A DNA stretch of 64,000 nt, taken from positions 229,985-293,984 of the forward strand of contig QNGE01000406.1 of NCBI GenBank assembly GCA_008508345.1, read 5' to 3'. This DNA is from Paragonimus westermani. Taxonomy: Eukaryota; Platyhelminthes; Trematoda; Plagiorchiida; Troglotrematidae. The notes below the pieces were generated by a model. The model was not told where the DNA came from, did not search any database, and saw nothing but the letters and a program-made list of their open reading frames with translations. A program made the position numbers and the translations under genes. Below are positions 1 to 13,200 of the stretch, one piece after another (the first letter of the stretch is position 1; every line of letters begins with the position of its first letter).

Positions 1-1048
1 CAGTAGCTGGCTAAATTTGAGAACGTTGGTCTTGTAAGCACGGGGTAATTTTCTGTTCAGTAGTTTGTATCCCCAGATGAGCTTTGTAATCGATGTGCAA
101 GTTGGCATTTGAAAGTATTCCTTCAATTGCTTAACTAACTGTTTCAGAGAAAAGAAAGGAAGAACTTGAACACGCTTTCGTATAGCGGTTTTGGTCGAAC
201 AGAGTTAAGGTATCAGCTACTGTTACGACAAGAATGATAGAAAAGGTTTGAGGAAAGGAAGAGATTGGCTACGCATCAGAAACCAAACCAACTCAATGCA
301 CATCAATCGTACAGTAAACACCCCGAAGCAAGTAGAAAACATCAGACAGTCAGAGACTGTTGCGAAACGCTGGTCACTAGTTCAATTTACGGGAATGATG
401 AAAATCACCATGCGATCTGATAACCTGGATCGGTTTTCCGAACGCTTACTTGGGGTTATCAACTGGTGGCACAACTGTCACAGTTTTTGTCAGAATATTC
501 AAGATTGGGGATATCCGGAAACAAAATGACTGTTGTTTACGAGTGAAACGGCTCATTTAACGTTGTCGCTCCAGCCAGTTTTCTCTGGGCTAATGAACTG
601 TGCTCTGCAAACCAGGTTTTGCTACTGTCAATTTGGAAATATTTACGGTATCAAATAGAACCCTGTTTTCTGTAGCCCAATAATACGGAATGTTTAGGTC
701 CCTGAGCAACCTGTCACCCTCTGTTGCACTATGCAGTGCGTGCCAAATATTTTTTCAGTACAGCACGGTTTGGACAATTTAATAGTTGAGGGATTTCAAT
801 CTTGATTATAAAAAAGAACAACCATTCTAGCACCAGAATTTGGGACACGTTGGTGTTGGTATTCTAATGAACAAAACGTACACACGTGACCTAGATAGTG
901 ATGTAAAAATTAGTGAGGCATTCGAAGTGTACTTGAAAAAGCAATTACCTTAGACTGGTTTTCATTTTTTGACCATGCAGGTACACAGATAGAATAATGC
1001 AGGCACATTTAAACTTTGAGTAAAAGAATTACGTTTTTTCCCACTTAC
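1..1048. other. Intron 14 of the NWD gene (part)
   Basis: The sequence is AT-rich. No coding segment of the family and no recognisable element was found on either strand. It should belong to the intron after exon 14. Confidence 0.5.
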
Positions 1049-1205
1049 AAGTTTCTTCACTAGATACTTGGGATATTGGAAATACTTTTTCTTTCCAGCC
1101 CAAGTACCGAGAAAATAATCTGCCATGGTTGAGTGAATTTTTTGTTTGAAATTCCAGTCAGACAGATAATAATCCTGAGCGGCCTCGATAAATTGCCGAT
1201 GATAC
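1049..1205 (-). CDS. NWD gene exon 14 (WYHRQF, last exon visible)
   Basis: The acceptor is ATGTTCAG and the donor CTT|GTAAGT (phase 0). It reads [16 protein letters not shown] and [16 protein letters not shown] to YPKYLVKKL, the end of the helical region ahead of the WD40 part. No further exon could be found in 1-1048, so the gene continues beyond the left edge. Confidence 0.93.
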
Positions 1206-4200
1206 CTGAACATGATACAAATTGTAGCAATATTTACTAACATGGAATGCTTACATAGTATAACAATATAACATAAGATTTCAGATGAATAATTTTTCTT
1301 TTGAAATGTCATCCACTCGGTGATTTCATAAGTGTCTGGGTTGAATAAAGTAGCAATATTTCTGGGACATCATCGGTTACTGAGCAAAGGGTGAGATAAC
1401 GTCATTCTAGCATACACGTCATACGGCAAGGGACTCTGAGCTTGCACAGATCGGTATATCAGATAAGCCGATCTGGTGTTTCACAGCGCGAACTGACCAC
1501 GAAGGGTTGACAAATTTACTAAGACCCGTCAAATCACCAAACTTGCTTGAAACGATAAACAACGAGATGACAGAAGCAAAATGGAATATTTACGGTGAAC
1601 CAGTATTTAACTAGAAAACGTTGTCACCAGTCAAGAACGGCCTGCTGAGGAAACTCTCTGAGTACTTGAAAGCGGGATAGAATTTGACCAATTTAATGTG
1701 AACGCCACTCAAAGAAACCGCCACTTCCGTATTCTCATAGAAATTCTACTTAGCCTCATTTCATTGTTAGTTCTCGTCACCATTGCAACTTCCCACGAGG
1801 ACCAGGGTTTAAATTCCGGCTACGTTTCCTCGACGCATCTGTGTTGACCACTGAGCCATTAACTTCAAATTAAGAATAACCAGTTGGTCACATGCAAAAC
1901 TCAGGCTATATGTACTTGTGACTGATACACAGATTTTCTGGTCGGCTGGACAAGAGTGCTGTCTGGTAATATGGGAAAAATTCGGGTTTTGTGATCCTTT
2001 TCGTAGGGGTTGGCTGGAAAGTCTATGCGAATGCGAAACCACTAGTGGTTTCTTCCAGTAATAAGGAAACTTTACCTTAAAACAATATCAGCCGTTAGCA
2101 CCATCACCATTCTACTATAATCATCACTGCTGATAGGTAACTTATAAAGTCAAATTGTGCTTATGAAATTACTCATTGGGACACATTGGAATATGCCACT
2201 AGTGATTAGTATGAAGCAGAAGGTACCTTATAATTTTGGTAGCTTCGGCCAGGCAGTGGGCTCCTCGTTCGATAAAACAGGCAGGCTAATTACTACCCCT
2301 TCTGTTTAGATGGTCGGTACTATTGAAGCTGTTCAGAAGTCATTTTGGTCCAAAGTCATATGCCACACTTCCACGAGACCTAGTGTGAGGTTGACAGGGA
2401 TATAAATGAGGACTGGGCTTTCAAATTCCTTTACCAATCAGGCCGGGTCTTTGGCACGGGAGGTGGAATCCCTGGTTTACGGCATTCAGCAGACGTTCTG
2501 TCTGCCAAGATGTGCCATATTTAACATTATGGCAAGACGAAACTGAACTCACTTGAACGATTATATAGTTGGGTTGTCTCAAGTGTGGTTTTCAAAAACT
2601 ACATACGGACTTTTCAGCCTTTCCTTTTAAAAATCTCCATCACATTATGTGCCTATAAACCTAGAGCAAAATTCAACGTCGAGCCACAGTCACTCTGGCT
2701 GTAGATGCTTCCGTAAATTTTCCACAGAGCCGAACTAATGTGAATTTTGGCCACGCCTAAATGAAGCAACCACATTGACCACTGTGCTACTGACCTCACA
2801 CTAGACATAACCGAATAATTAACTTGGAGAGAGGTTCTAATCGAACAGTCGTCGATTGGATTTAACAAAACAATTACTGTCTCCCATCCAAACGATAAGA
2901 CAACCTGAGAATTACTCACAAAAGAATGGGGCTGACCGTTTACACGTGATAATTCCGTCGTGCCTAATACAAGAACAGCGGTGCCGTGGTCAATACGACT
3001 GCCTCACGAAAGTGTGGCCGGAGTTCGAATCTCGGCCGTTGCAAGGATATGCACTACTGATTAACTCTGACGGGAACAAAACACGAGTCTGGTGCTTTTT
3101 TCGAGAGTGTCGATTAGAAAGTTCATGAGAATGCGACTGCTGCAATCAATTGCCAATGATGTTCAATTTGTACATAACCAAAATCTCCTACTACCCATTG
3201 GTATTTTAAATTTCTCTATGATTTAACCATCCTTTTAACATAAAAGTATCGAAAGCATTCAGCATGTACCAAAATATGACCCCAATTCCGTCGACTTCTC
3301 TCTCGACCAAATTACCCCCAATGGAACTGCGAAGACGGGCCCACACGAATGGAGGGGCACGAATCTGCGGTGGTAGGTGGTGTTGGAACACATCGCGCAG
3401 AACGTCATCATCTAGTGACAATAGGTCCACGATCTCAGCCTCACTCAATCCATTCCTAGAACCGGTGATATAGGCGAGGGCGTGAGAGGTCTTGAGAACC
3501 GGAGTACATTGAACAGGGATAAAGAGAACACTGACATTTTTATATCCCAAAAATCATTGTACAAATAGAAACAAGAGTTTAAGTAGTGTTCATAAGCTAG
3601 GGGGAAAACCCACTTTAGTCAAAGCACGCAATACCTGATATGGTTTAAATCATGGTTGTTTTTTTACATGATAACTATAGAATAGCCTGCAAATATTACC
3701 GAAGCTGATTAAACAGTTCAAACACTGAACATTTCTTACCACCATTCAGACTATATTAAGACTTGAATAATTGTTAAATTATAAAATTAATGTTTACTCA
3801 GATACTAAGCATTTCCGTTTTCTCCATTTTGTTGAAAAAAAGCCGAAAGACTTCTTTACTGAAGTGAGACTTGGAAAATGTACTTTTACACCCCAATGAA
3901 TGATTGTAAGAGAAACAAATTTGCAAGACCAAGTGTAGCCCAGAATGATTTTTAGTTTAACAATCAGAATCATGACTGGTATAAAAAATGTCAACAAATG
4001 GTTTCGTCAATGGCCAACAGAAAGCAGACACATAAGCGGTTTCCAGTATTCGTTGTTCGTAATGAAACACGCCACTATCGTTTACGCTGAACGTTTTTAT
4101 ACAAATCACACGTTAGCCGCCACCCAGTCTAGACTAACATCTCACGGTGGTCAGTGCCGAGGGACGTCGATGCAAGAACATTGGGATATCAGGCACATGG

Positions 4201-7200
4201 AGCCATGGGCCTGTGCATAATTATATACCTCCACTCTGCGGCCAGCAATGGCGAGATCGATTCTACAGTTGATTTTTGCGGTCACCAAACATGGGTGTAA
4301 TATGTTCTGAATTTGAAAATTCCTAGTGACATGTACACTACAGGTGTCAGGGCAAATTTGCTCGGCTAATCAGATATGGTTGTGGGCAATTCTGCGGGCA
4401 ATATCAACACTAGATAAGGTAAAGGAAGGTTGTTGTTCCCGGACTTAAATCAGGAACGGTGATCTAGAGATTGACAATCGAGGTTGATTTACCAGTCCAT
4501 CATGTAACATTTCGAACGTTCCACTTTCCAGCTTAGCCACCGGCTACCCTGATCTCATAAGGTAGTTGTCGGCATTTAGCAAGGGGCCGCAATAGGAATG
4601 GATCGCATAGAGTGATCGAGTGAGTGCACGAATACTGTGTTTCCCAAGAAATAAAAGTTTATTATAAATAGACTTGATATCGTGAAAGACTATTGGTAGG
4701 AGGATGCTAATGTGGAAACATATACACTTCTGGACAAAACGTGGAAAGAGACATTTTACATAGGTTTACTAACAAGGCAGCTGCACTTTGAAATGTGTAG
4801 TTGAAAAATGCTCACTTATCTAGGAGGAGTGAAACAAAATGACACTGTAATTAATACATATTTCCTGTGTAGATGGTTTGCGTTACCCCTATTACATATC
4901 ATACATTCATTCAGTCAAGAGTTCATTCAACTAAATGCACCTCCATCGAGCTCAACACACTATTTGTTGAAATCCAACATTTGTAATAAATTAGCTTGTG
5001 GGAAACTTACTGATAACTAACTAGTCACACAAAGGTAGACGGCAAAATACATGATTAGAGACCCATGATAGTCCAGACAACTGTACATGGCAAGGTGACA
5101 GTGATTCAGCTCATGTATGAAGAGCTATTTGGTCGACTTGAAAAAGTGCGTTAATCTTGCTGTACCCCGGCGCGAGTAGTTTTAGCTGCAAGGAATTACC
5201 GTACTATTGTCCGTCCAAAATGACAGAATACAAATAACTGAACAATAGAGCCCTGTATGATGGTTTAATTTGTTATGGTTAAAACTAACCACATCACGGC
5301 GAACTTTCACTACGTGCCTCGTTCACATTTGGGTCAAACGTATGGAGTAATCAGACAAAGCTGGTTAGTCAAGAGGTGTATAACCTTCCACGTGTGCCAA
5401 TTATCCTTGAAATATGGGATCTCTGTTAGACGACCCTCCAGAAGCACGCATCTCAGAAGAGAACAAACGTAGGTCCCGGAATAACGAATGCATCCTCTTT
5501 GTTGTGCATTGATCCACATTCAGCTTACCGTATTTCTGATCTCAACAAGTAGTCTGCATACAAACAGGCCGTCACCATTTACTAGCTTCAGCGCTTGAGG
5601 AAAGCATACGGAAACCCTCATTTGAAGTGAACTATTAGTAAGCAATTAGACTCACTATAATCTGGAAGCATAAGTCTTGTACTAACAAGCTAGTGGTAAG
5701 ATCGGACAAGTTTACAAACAAGCTCTAAACCTAAGTGTATTTGTATACTGCAGCAATCCTCAATATTTGTATTGTGTGCCCAGCTAATAAAAAAGTAGGA
5801 CTACCAGACGAATGTGCTTTGTTACGTTTAAACACAGGACGCATAAATTGATGGGGATAGAGAAAAAGGATACATCCAGCTTCAACTCATCATGCGAACA
5901 GTTGCATATCGAATCAAATAGGACAGTATGAAGTTGGCTTTCTGATGGATAACCATCCGTAATATGAATTAAATTCAGATGATATTTCTTGTGCAAACAA
6001 GATAATTCAAATCATAAATTTGTTCAGTTGGAGCCAAAAAGCTGTAGTGAAAACTCACAAAAACTTTTCCATGAGAGCGCTCTAAAGAATCAAATAATTT
6101 CCTAATCGCATCACGTTCGTTAAGAGCCAGGTCAAGAATCGGCCACTCCTGGATTGCTTCCAGCGCTTCAGCATCAGTACAAATAGGGTTCAGTTTCATC
6201 TGCCGTTCCGGGTTTTCCTTAACGGACTTGGGCACATGCCAAGAGCGCCACTGACTAACCTAGAATGAACAGTTGCGAGAAGAATGGTCCTGATGAGGAT
6301 TATAAGGCAGATACCAATTTAATCGAAGTTATAAACAGACAATTTTATGAATATTTATGTGTACCTGTGACAAAAGTTAATGAAGAACCTGGTTTATCGT
6401 TCCTTTTCCTTGAGTGTGCATGTGAAAAATTGAAAATGTACTTTTCAGCGGTATATAAGGTGTATTACTGAGTAAACTTACGTTCACTTATTCCCAAGCT
6501 ATGCCTCAGTTGAACGGTCTGAGTATACCTAAATGCCCACTCTAAACGGGAGTATATGTATAACATCCCTCACAACTGATTGCTGCTTCCTCACACGAAT
6601 GATTTACTTCAAATCAGTGTCAAATACATCTCATTTCATTTTGTTACAGATCACTAGCAATGGTTATGCCATATTGTGATTGAAGGTTTTGGTGCAACGT
6701 TTCGATTATGTCTGTAACAATGTTAATGTAATAATGACCACTAAGTTCTGCCAGCAAACGTGAAGGTAGGAATAAAACTCCGGGTGGCACTAGGATGCAA
6801 ACTATACCTGGGCACTGGCAATAACAGACTCAAATTCCGGATATTCATCTCAAAATGAACAAGTTGTGAAATCTATCTAAATTTTTCAGGTTCCCTTCAA
6901 TTGTGTGGTTTGTCGTAACAACAGTAGTTAAACACGTATGGATCAACGACGTGTACTGCACAGCTACCGAGTTGCAAAAAATCTACAATTGCGTATCACA
7001 GCCTTGCGGAGAAACTGGACCTGATTGCTTCTGTCCTACAGTCAACTGGTTACCCCAGAAGGTTCATAGACAAATACAGCAGACAGAAAGCAGCACCCGT
7101 AGAGGTGGTCACTGTAGAGAAAGAGGGTCTATGTAGAGCTGCCTTTTAAGGGTGATTATATCATGTATCGAAAAACACAGCGAGTGAGAAATTCAGTAAA

Positions 7201-10200
7201 GCGGACGTCCAGTGCAGCTGAACTTCGTGTAATCGCTCGGACTCAGAAGTTACCAGTGCCTTTAATCAAAGGAAATCAGCCGATCGGTGCCACTTCACAC
7301 TGTTTACCAATTTGTATGTAACTGCGGAGAAATTTAAATAGGCAGAACCGAGAAATGCTCGAGCTCCAGAATGAAGAGACATCTATCAAAATGGGTACGG
7401 AAGTCCGTGTTGCCGGAGAATGACAATGTTGTTGAAACGCTTAAACAGTCAGTTTTCTCAGTCGCTAGACATCTTGTGCATTCAAAATCCTGTTGCGTCA
7501 TTCTAACTCGAGGTTCTCACGGTTTCCTGAAGCAGTTGCAATCAATCGACTCAAACCAGTTCTCTGTGTTCAAAAACAATCGTTCGTGAACTTGACCCTT
7601 CCTTGAACCTAATGACTTAACCTAACCCGCTTATTGACTATCCACCTCTCTAGTCGTTTGCCATATCCATTTTAATGTAACTTTGGTATTGATGAGTCAG
7701 TATGGAATGCTTGCATCTACCAGTTTTCGTGTTCTAACTGCTTTGTTCAAACTGCGTATCAAACGTGACATTGTGTTAACTGACGTTCGCTCAAAGTCGA
7801 TCGGAACTTTCGCACTCACACTGACGTTTAAGCTAGGACCTAAGGAGAGGAAGCAGTAGTTGTGATCCTTCCATCTGTTACAGTCCAGCAACAGTGCTTT
7901 CCAGTCTTTGTCTATGCCGGGGCTGAAATCCGGTCCAGTTTCTCATGTGGTGAGCCAGCTTACCAACACGTTATTGATCACAACAACCAAACCTTCAATC
8001 AATTGTCGATGTGATGAAATCTGCTATTCCAGCCTAACTACGCAATCATTTTGACTCTAATGCAATTGAAGTGTGGCCGCTTCTTACGAATACGAAGCGG
8101 AGTTTAAAAACTGGTCAAGACTTAGAAGCTGTGTACTAATAACAAGTTACCGCAAGATTGAAACTCGAGGCTAGCAGGTATTTTTCAAAAATTATCAAGT
8201 AAGAATTCTATCTGCACACAAAACCGCCAATCAACTTTAAAGTATGTCAACTTATGCCATCCAAGTTCCCGACTATTTAGGAGATTGACAATGTGCTTGA
8301 GAGGGTCTAATGACTCGTCAACCGCATCGTCCGTTGCAAGCCTACTTTTACCTCAACGAGGGCTTAGGCGCAGACACGTCTGACACCACAGATGACATTG
8401 TTTTGCAAATTCAGGTGGTGTGGTACGAAGCAATTATTGAAAATGGAACATCGTGTTCTTCCATCCACGGCACTAAGACAAGGATATGCATCTGACATTT
8501 TAATCCTTCAATGAAAGTTGGATATTATTGTGTCATTCTAAGTTGAACGTCACTCACAGTTGGTTACAGCTTCCGCACTCCCATAAACTTTTCAACAACT
8601 CCCTTCGGGGAATGTAACGTTCGAATAATATCAACCAAATTTTCCCAGCACTTATCAGTAATATGTTATTTTTTCATAGCCTTCAGAATTGTTCAAAACA
8701 GCAACCAATCTCAATAACTGCTAGTCTTCCTTGGAAATTTTCCACCATTACATACGTAATTTGTGCTCCCGAATTTTATTGTCCGCTATATAATATAATG
8801 TTCTAACTAAGATAATTTGGATATCCTCGACCACATTTTCAATATAAAACGATTAATGCCTATCAGATGACTGAACAGTTATCTACTTTCAATCTCCACC
8901 AGATTTATTAGATTAAGCATTCCAACGGAATGAAAATTTTTCTACTGGTTAATGCTGCATGTTTTTCACAATTAACTATTTAAAAACAATTTAAGGATCA
9001 TTATTTCATGTCCATCTCGCCTGAGTAAGACTTGTGTCGTCACAAAATTCACACAGTGAGGCTTTATACGCAAAACGAACCTAAATGCACCTTATAATAT
9101 ATAAGTTATTATTTAGTACAAACGCGACTCATGAGCAGCCATCCAAGCAACTAGCCAGATCGAGAAATACGAACGTTATTGACTTACCACTCTATCTACA
9201 AGGACCACGAAGATTGTTAATCGACATCTGTCAAATGCCCTTCGCACCAGACGCCATTGAAATGGCTGGAGAACACGATTCCGGTCATTTAAACGTGATT
9301 CCAGCACCTTTTCACACATAGTGCTTTCTAAAGCTGAAACCTCGAAGGAATGTTTTGTGTTGGCAACTTTTCCAGAGTTTTCGCGTTGATGTTGATCATC
9401 TTTCTTTTCCTCTGCAACTGGCTCCTCTTCAAAACCGGCGTCTCCAGACAATTTTCTCTTGGCTGGACCCTCCGGATACATTAAACGAAAGGCATCAAGA
9501 ATGCCGCCAACATCCGGAAGAGTGGAAATGATTAGGCGAACGTTGTTGGGCAAGGGGGATCGAAGCCAACTGAGGTTGTAGGCACCGTCAGCTGGATCCA
9601 GTTGATCAATTGCATCCAAGAAGATAACTACCCAACGACCCATATTTGAATAGCAGCGTAGTAATGAGTAGAAGATATTTACCACTTGCTAAAAAGTAAC
9701 ACATTGGGCGGAGACCAAATCTCGGTTATTACAGAGTTAATCATGTTTACTCGGAAAAAAGAAGGAACGTGAGAGACACACATGTTCGATAATTGTACCA
9801 TAAGTACACACTGGGATGTCAAAACTACACTTCAAATACAGCAGAGAAAAGGTTCTAGTAGTAATTCAAACCTTGACTTGCGTTCTTTAATACTAGGAAT
9901 TAGGATTAATCACCTTTTTGTCTTTTTTTTATTAAGCAGTGCTTAACTCATAAATGAAAGAAACACTGGGCAACCGCTCCAGCAAAAACAAACACACTAA
10001 CAGTAAACATGGGAATCTTCTCTGACAGAAAGAGTTTATCGGCCCAAACCCGGCTTGTTTGCTCATTTGTGCTCACAAAACCGATTTTTTAATGCATACA
10101 GTTCAGTCACCATCACTTGCAAATTTGTGAATGACGTGGGTTGCCCTAGGAACGGCATCAATCACGCCACTACAAAAAAATAGTATTTATGTCACGGCGA

Positions 10201-13200
10201 TAAAACAAACGTGATTCACGATGGAGAAAACGGTGAGTCTTTTGCGCAAGTACGTCAATATCTAATGCCAGGTGTTCTAGTGGATCATATAAAGCAAATG
10301 TGGACTCAAAATCTTGTGACGATGAGGGATTTTATAACAGCAACTAGTTTGCTGTAAGTTATCCACGGTTTTTGCCCAAACGGCTCACAATTTTCACTGG
10401 TATCGTTTAACTTGATCTGTGTACCGTCATCATTCAAAGGTTTCTCGATGGTACACAAGTCTTCAGAAGTTGATCTCCGGTACTGCATGATAGAGAGGAC
10501 AGTTTTGTTGCGAAAAAGTATTAATCCTTAGCACATGTTAACGTTGTTCATCCTTTCAAGGTAGGGTTAACTAATTCACAGTGCCATACTCACATCTGTG
10601 TAGGCCAACTGATCAAAGTTGTCATCTCTGTCACGCAGAAACACCTCCATCGAACAAGACGTTTTGCACTCCCGCAATATGTCCTTTGTTGGGGAGAGTG
10701 CATCAGTCTGAATCTTTCATTCATTATGCAATTTCCGATCTACAATAATTAACTGCTACTTGAGAAGCTGGGCTTCAGACCACGACAATCAGAGGTGTGT
10801 ACATAATTCCTGCCGCTCTCCGTGTCCTTCACATGGTTGGATAAGGTCAACCTGACGCCTTCTCTAATTTTGCGGGCTACGGCCACAATAATTAGTACTA
10901 CCACGGAAATATATAACCTAATATGCGTTCTCTTATTTAATAATCATGTTTTGGCTCGATCACCACCCACAATTGCTGGCAAATTGAACATCCAGCGAAA
11001 TTTTTTTCCGCCGGTGTCTTTCAATCCATTACATCACACTTGAGAAGCATTATTGGCTGGAGCCAAGTAGAACCTTTTCCAGCGTAATGTTTTATTTTTT
11101 TGTATCTGTATCACTCAGAGCAATGTTAAAAGTCCAGTTCTTACTACTCGTCAGTAGTATTTGGAATTGTTTAAAAATGTTCGCAAACATTCCGATTGCC
11201 TCAATGTTTAAAATTACCATTTAACGACTGTAAGAATGCTATTTCGGAAAAATATAATAACCTTTAGCTTCAGCAAACGATAGCAAGCCATATTAAAGGT
11301 GAAAGTAAATAAATAAACAGCCAGTGACGCCAAGGTTTGAATTTCTGTTCGACCGTTGTCTGTGTTTGCCGAGTATAAAACAAGACGAACACAAGATGTT
11401 GAATAGTGTATGAAGAAAATCACCGGTGGATGAACAAAAACAAGTTCGGCTTGCGATTCTTCGGACGGAATCTAGATTAACCAATAAACAAAATGCCTCA
11501 CCGTGTTTCTGAATGTTTAGTTAACATTAGTGGAACTAAGTTATGTGCGTATAGAATGAAGTTTGTTTACCAATCCTATAGAAAGTACACACTTTTCCGT
11601 ATCAGTGCAAGAAAAGGATCAAAATGATACAACTCAGCTGTTTTTAAGGTTCTTCTTAGTTTGATTTGGAATGCTGTGCGCACTGAACAACGTTGAAGCA
11701 TAATTTGTAAAGGAAAAGTTTTCGGGTATACTTTTTGCAATGTCATAGGTTTGTCCAGAAGCCTCATTCTTAAATTTGGGTCAACCATCAGTAGCGCAAT
11801 ATTTTACTGGTGGGAAGGCCTTCATAGTTTGGTTCGTAAAGATAACAGAACCGCCTAATTACAAGGCGTTAACCAATCGAATTTGACTGCAGCTTTCGCT
11901 ATCAGGCAAACTTTTACCACTATACTACACGATTGCTAGTGATGATTTATACATACCGTTGTCATGTTTTCATACATATGAAGTTATCGCGCGTATTCAC
12001 AATTCACTGGTCACATAGCTGATTAGAAAAAATCAATTATTAAGGAAATGTTTAATCGCAGTCGCTTGTAGATATATTAAGGATTCACCCAACGAAATTC
12101 TGGTTACGAGGTTTGCAGCGAAGTATTTGGCACAGTATGGTTACTTAAGTGTGAAAATGCGACAGAAGAATCTGAGATTTTTGTACTCATAACGGACAAA
12201 AACCCTCTTCACTTATCGCGCAGAACACAAACCTCGTAAACGAACTATGAGACTAACCAAATCGACATGTTGGTTACGACTTTTTCAAACTTGTCGACAC
12301 CCACTGTCTCAATCAGCTGAATTACACACAAAATTAGAACAAATCATTTATCACATACACCTCTGTCAAGTGATGTGGTGAGGAGAATTGTACAATACTC
12401 ATAAACTTTTTCAGGTGTCGGTCATTAAATTTTTCCCACCGTTTGAATACGCCTTAAAAATGCAATCAGATCAATTAACACCTCAGAACTGTGCATAGAC
12501 CTACTTGAAAATCATCCATTGTACGTATTGCCTCGGGATCCATGTCTTCGGCAATTTCAACCGTTTTTTCTTCCGCCAAAGCTGAAAGACTAGTGGCCAA
12601 CTGACGGCACATATACTTTAATGTTTGTCTGAGAGTGGATGTCCCTGGACTGGTGCCAAGAAACCGTACAATTACCATGGCCGTATCCTGAGGGTTGACA
12701 TATGATTGTGTTGCTAATTCTTGAGTTTTGAACAGAACGCGTCGGCTTTTGGTCGCTTTGGATTCTAGCAAGCCCTGATTCAACAATCGGCTGGAACGTC
12801 TGGATTGAGTGACCATCGATGGTTTGACCGAAGATTGTGGTTCCATATCAGGCAGCCAGCCACGAGCCATGCTGGCAACTTTGGCAATGATTGATGTCTT
12901 GCCACTTCCAGAGTAACCGTAGATGAGAAAAGGATCTAGAAGTGAACAGCAATTGAGAAAACTAGAGGAAATATACTAAATAGGGCAACACTTGGAAGCA
13001 ACAAAATTTCTATTATATTAACACGAAGCTGAATGGTAGATCAGCGAATTTCTTGTACGGTTACAAGGAACTTCTCTTATAGATTTTTCTGAGCCAGTTG
13101 GTGAATTTCAACATCGACATGATTTTTCAGTGGAGATACACATTGCTGACAGGATAGTTGCTGTTAGGTTAGTGATTACCAGTTACGAAAAGTTCAGGGG

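Noticed and set aside
248..529. 93-codon plus-strand frame as a gene
   Set aside because: No recognised domain. It lies in an intron of the minus-strand gene, and its composition looks like chance open frame.
11873..11936. tRNA-like segment on minus (GTATAGTGGTAAAAGT, then AATTCGATT; ends GCAATCG and CGATTGG can pair)
   Set aside because: It is only 64 bases. The T-arm and the acceptor 3' strand overlap in the same bases, and the anticodon stem is poor. It is more likely an old tRNA-derived repeat than a tRNA gene.
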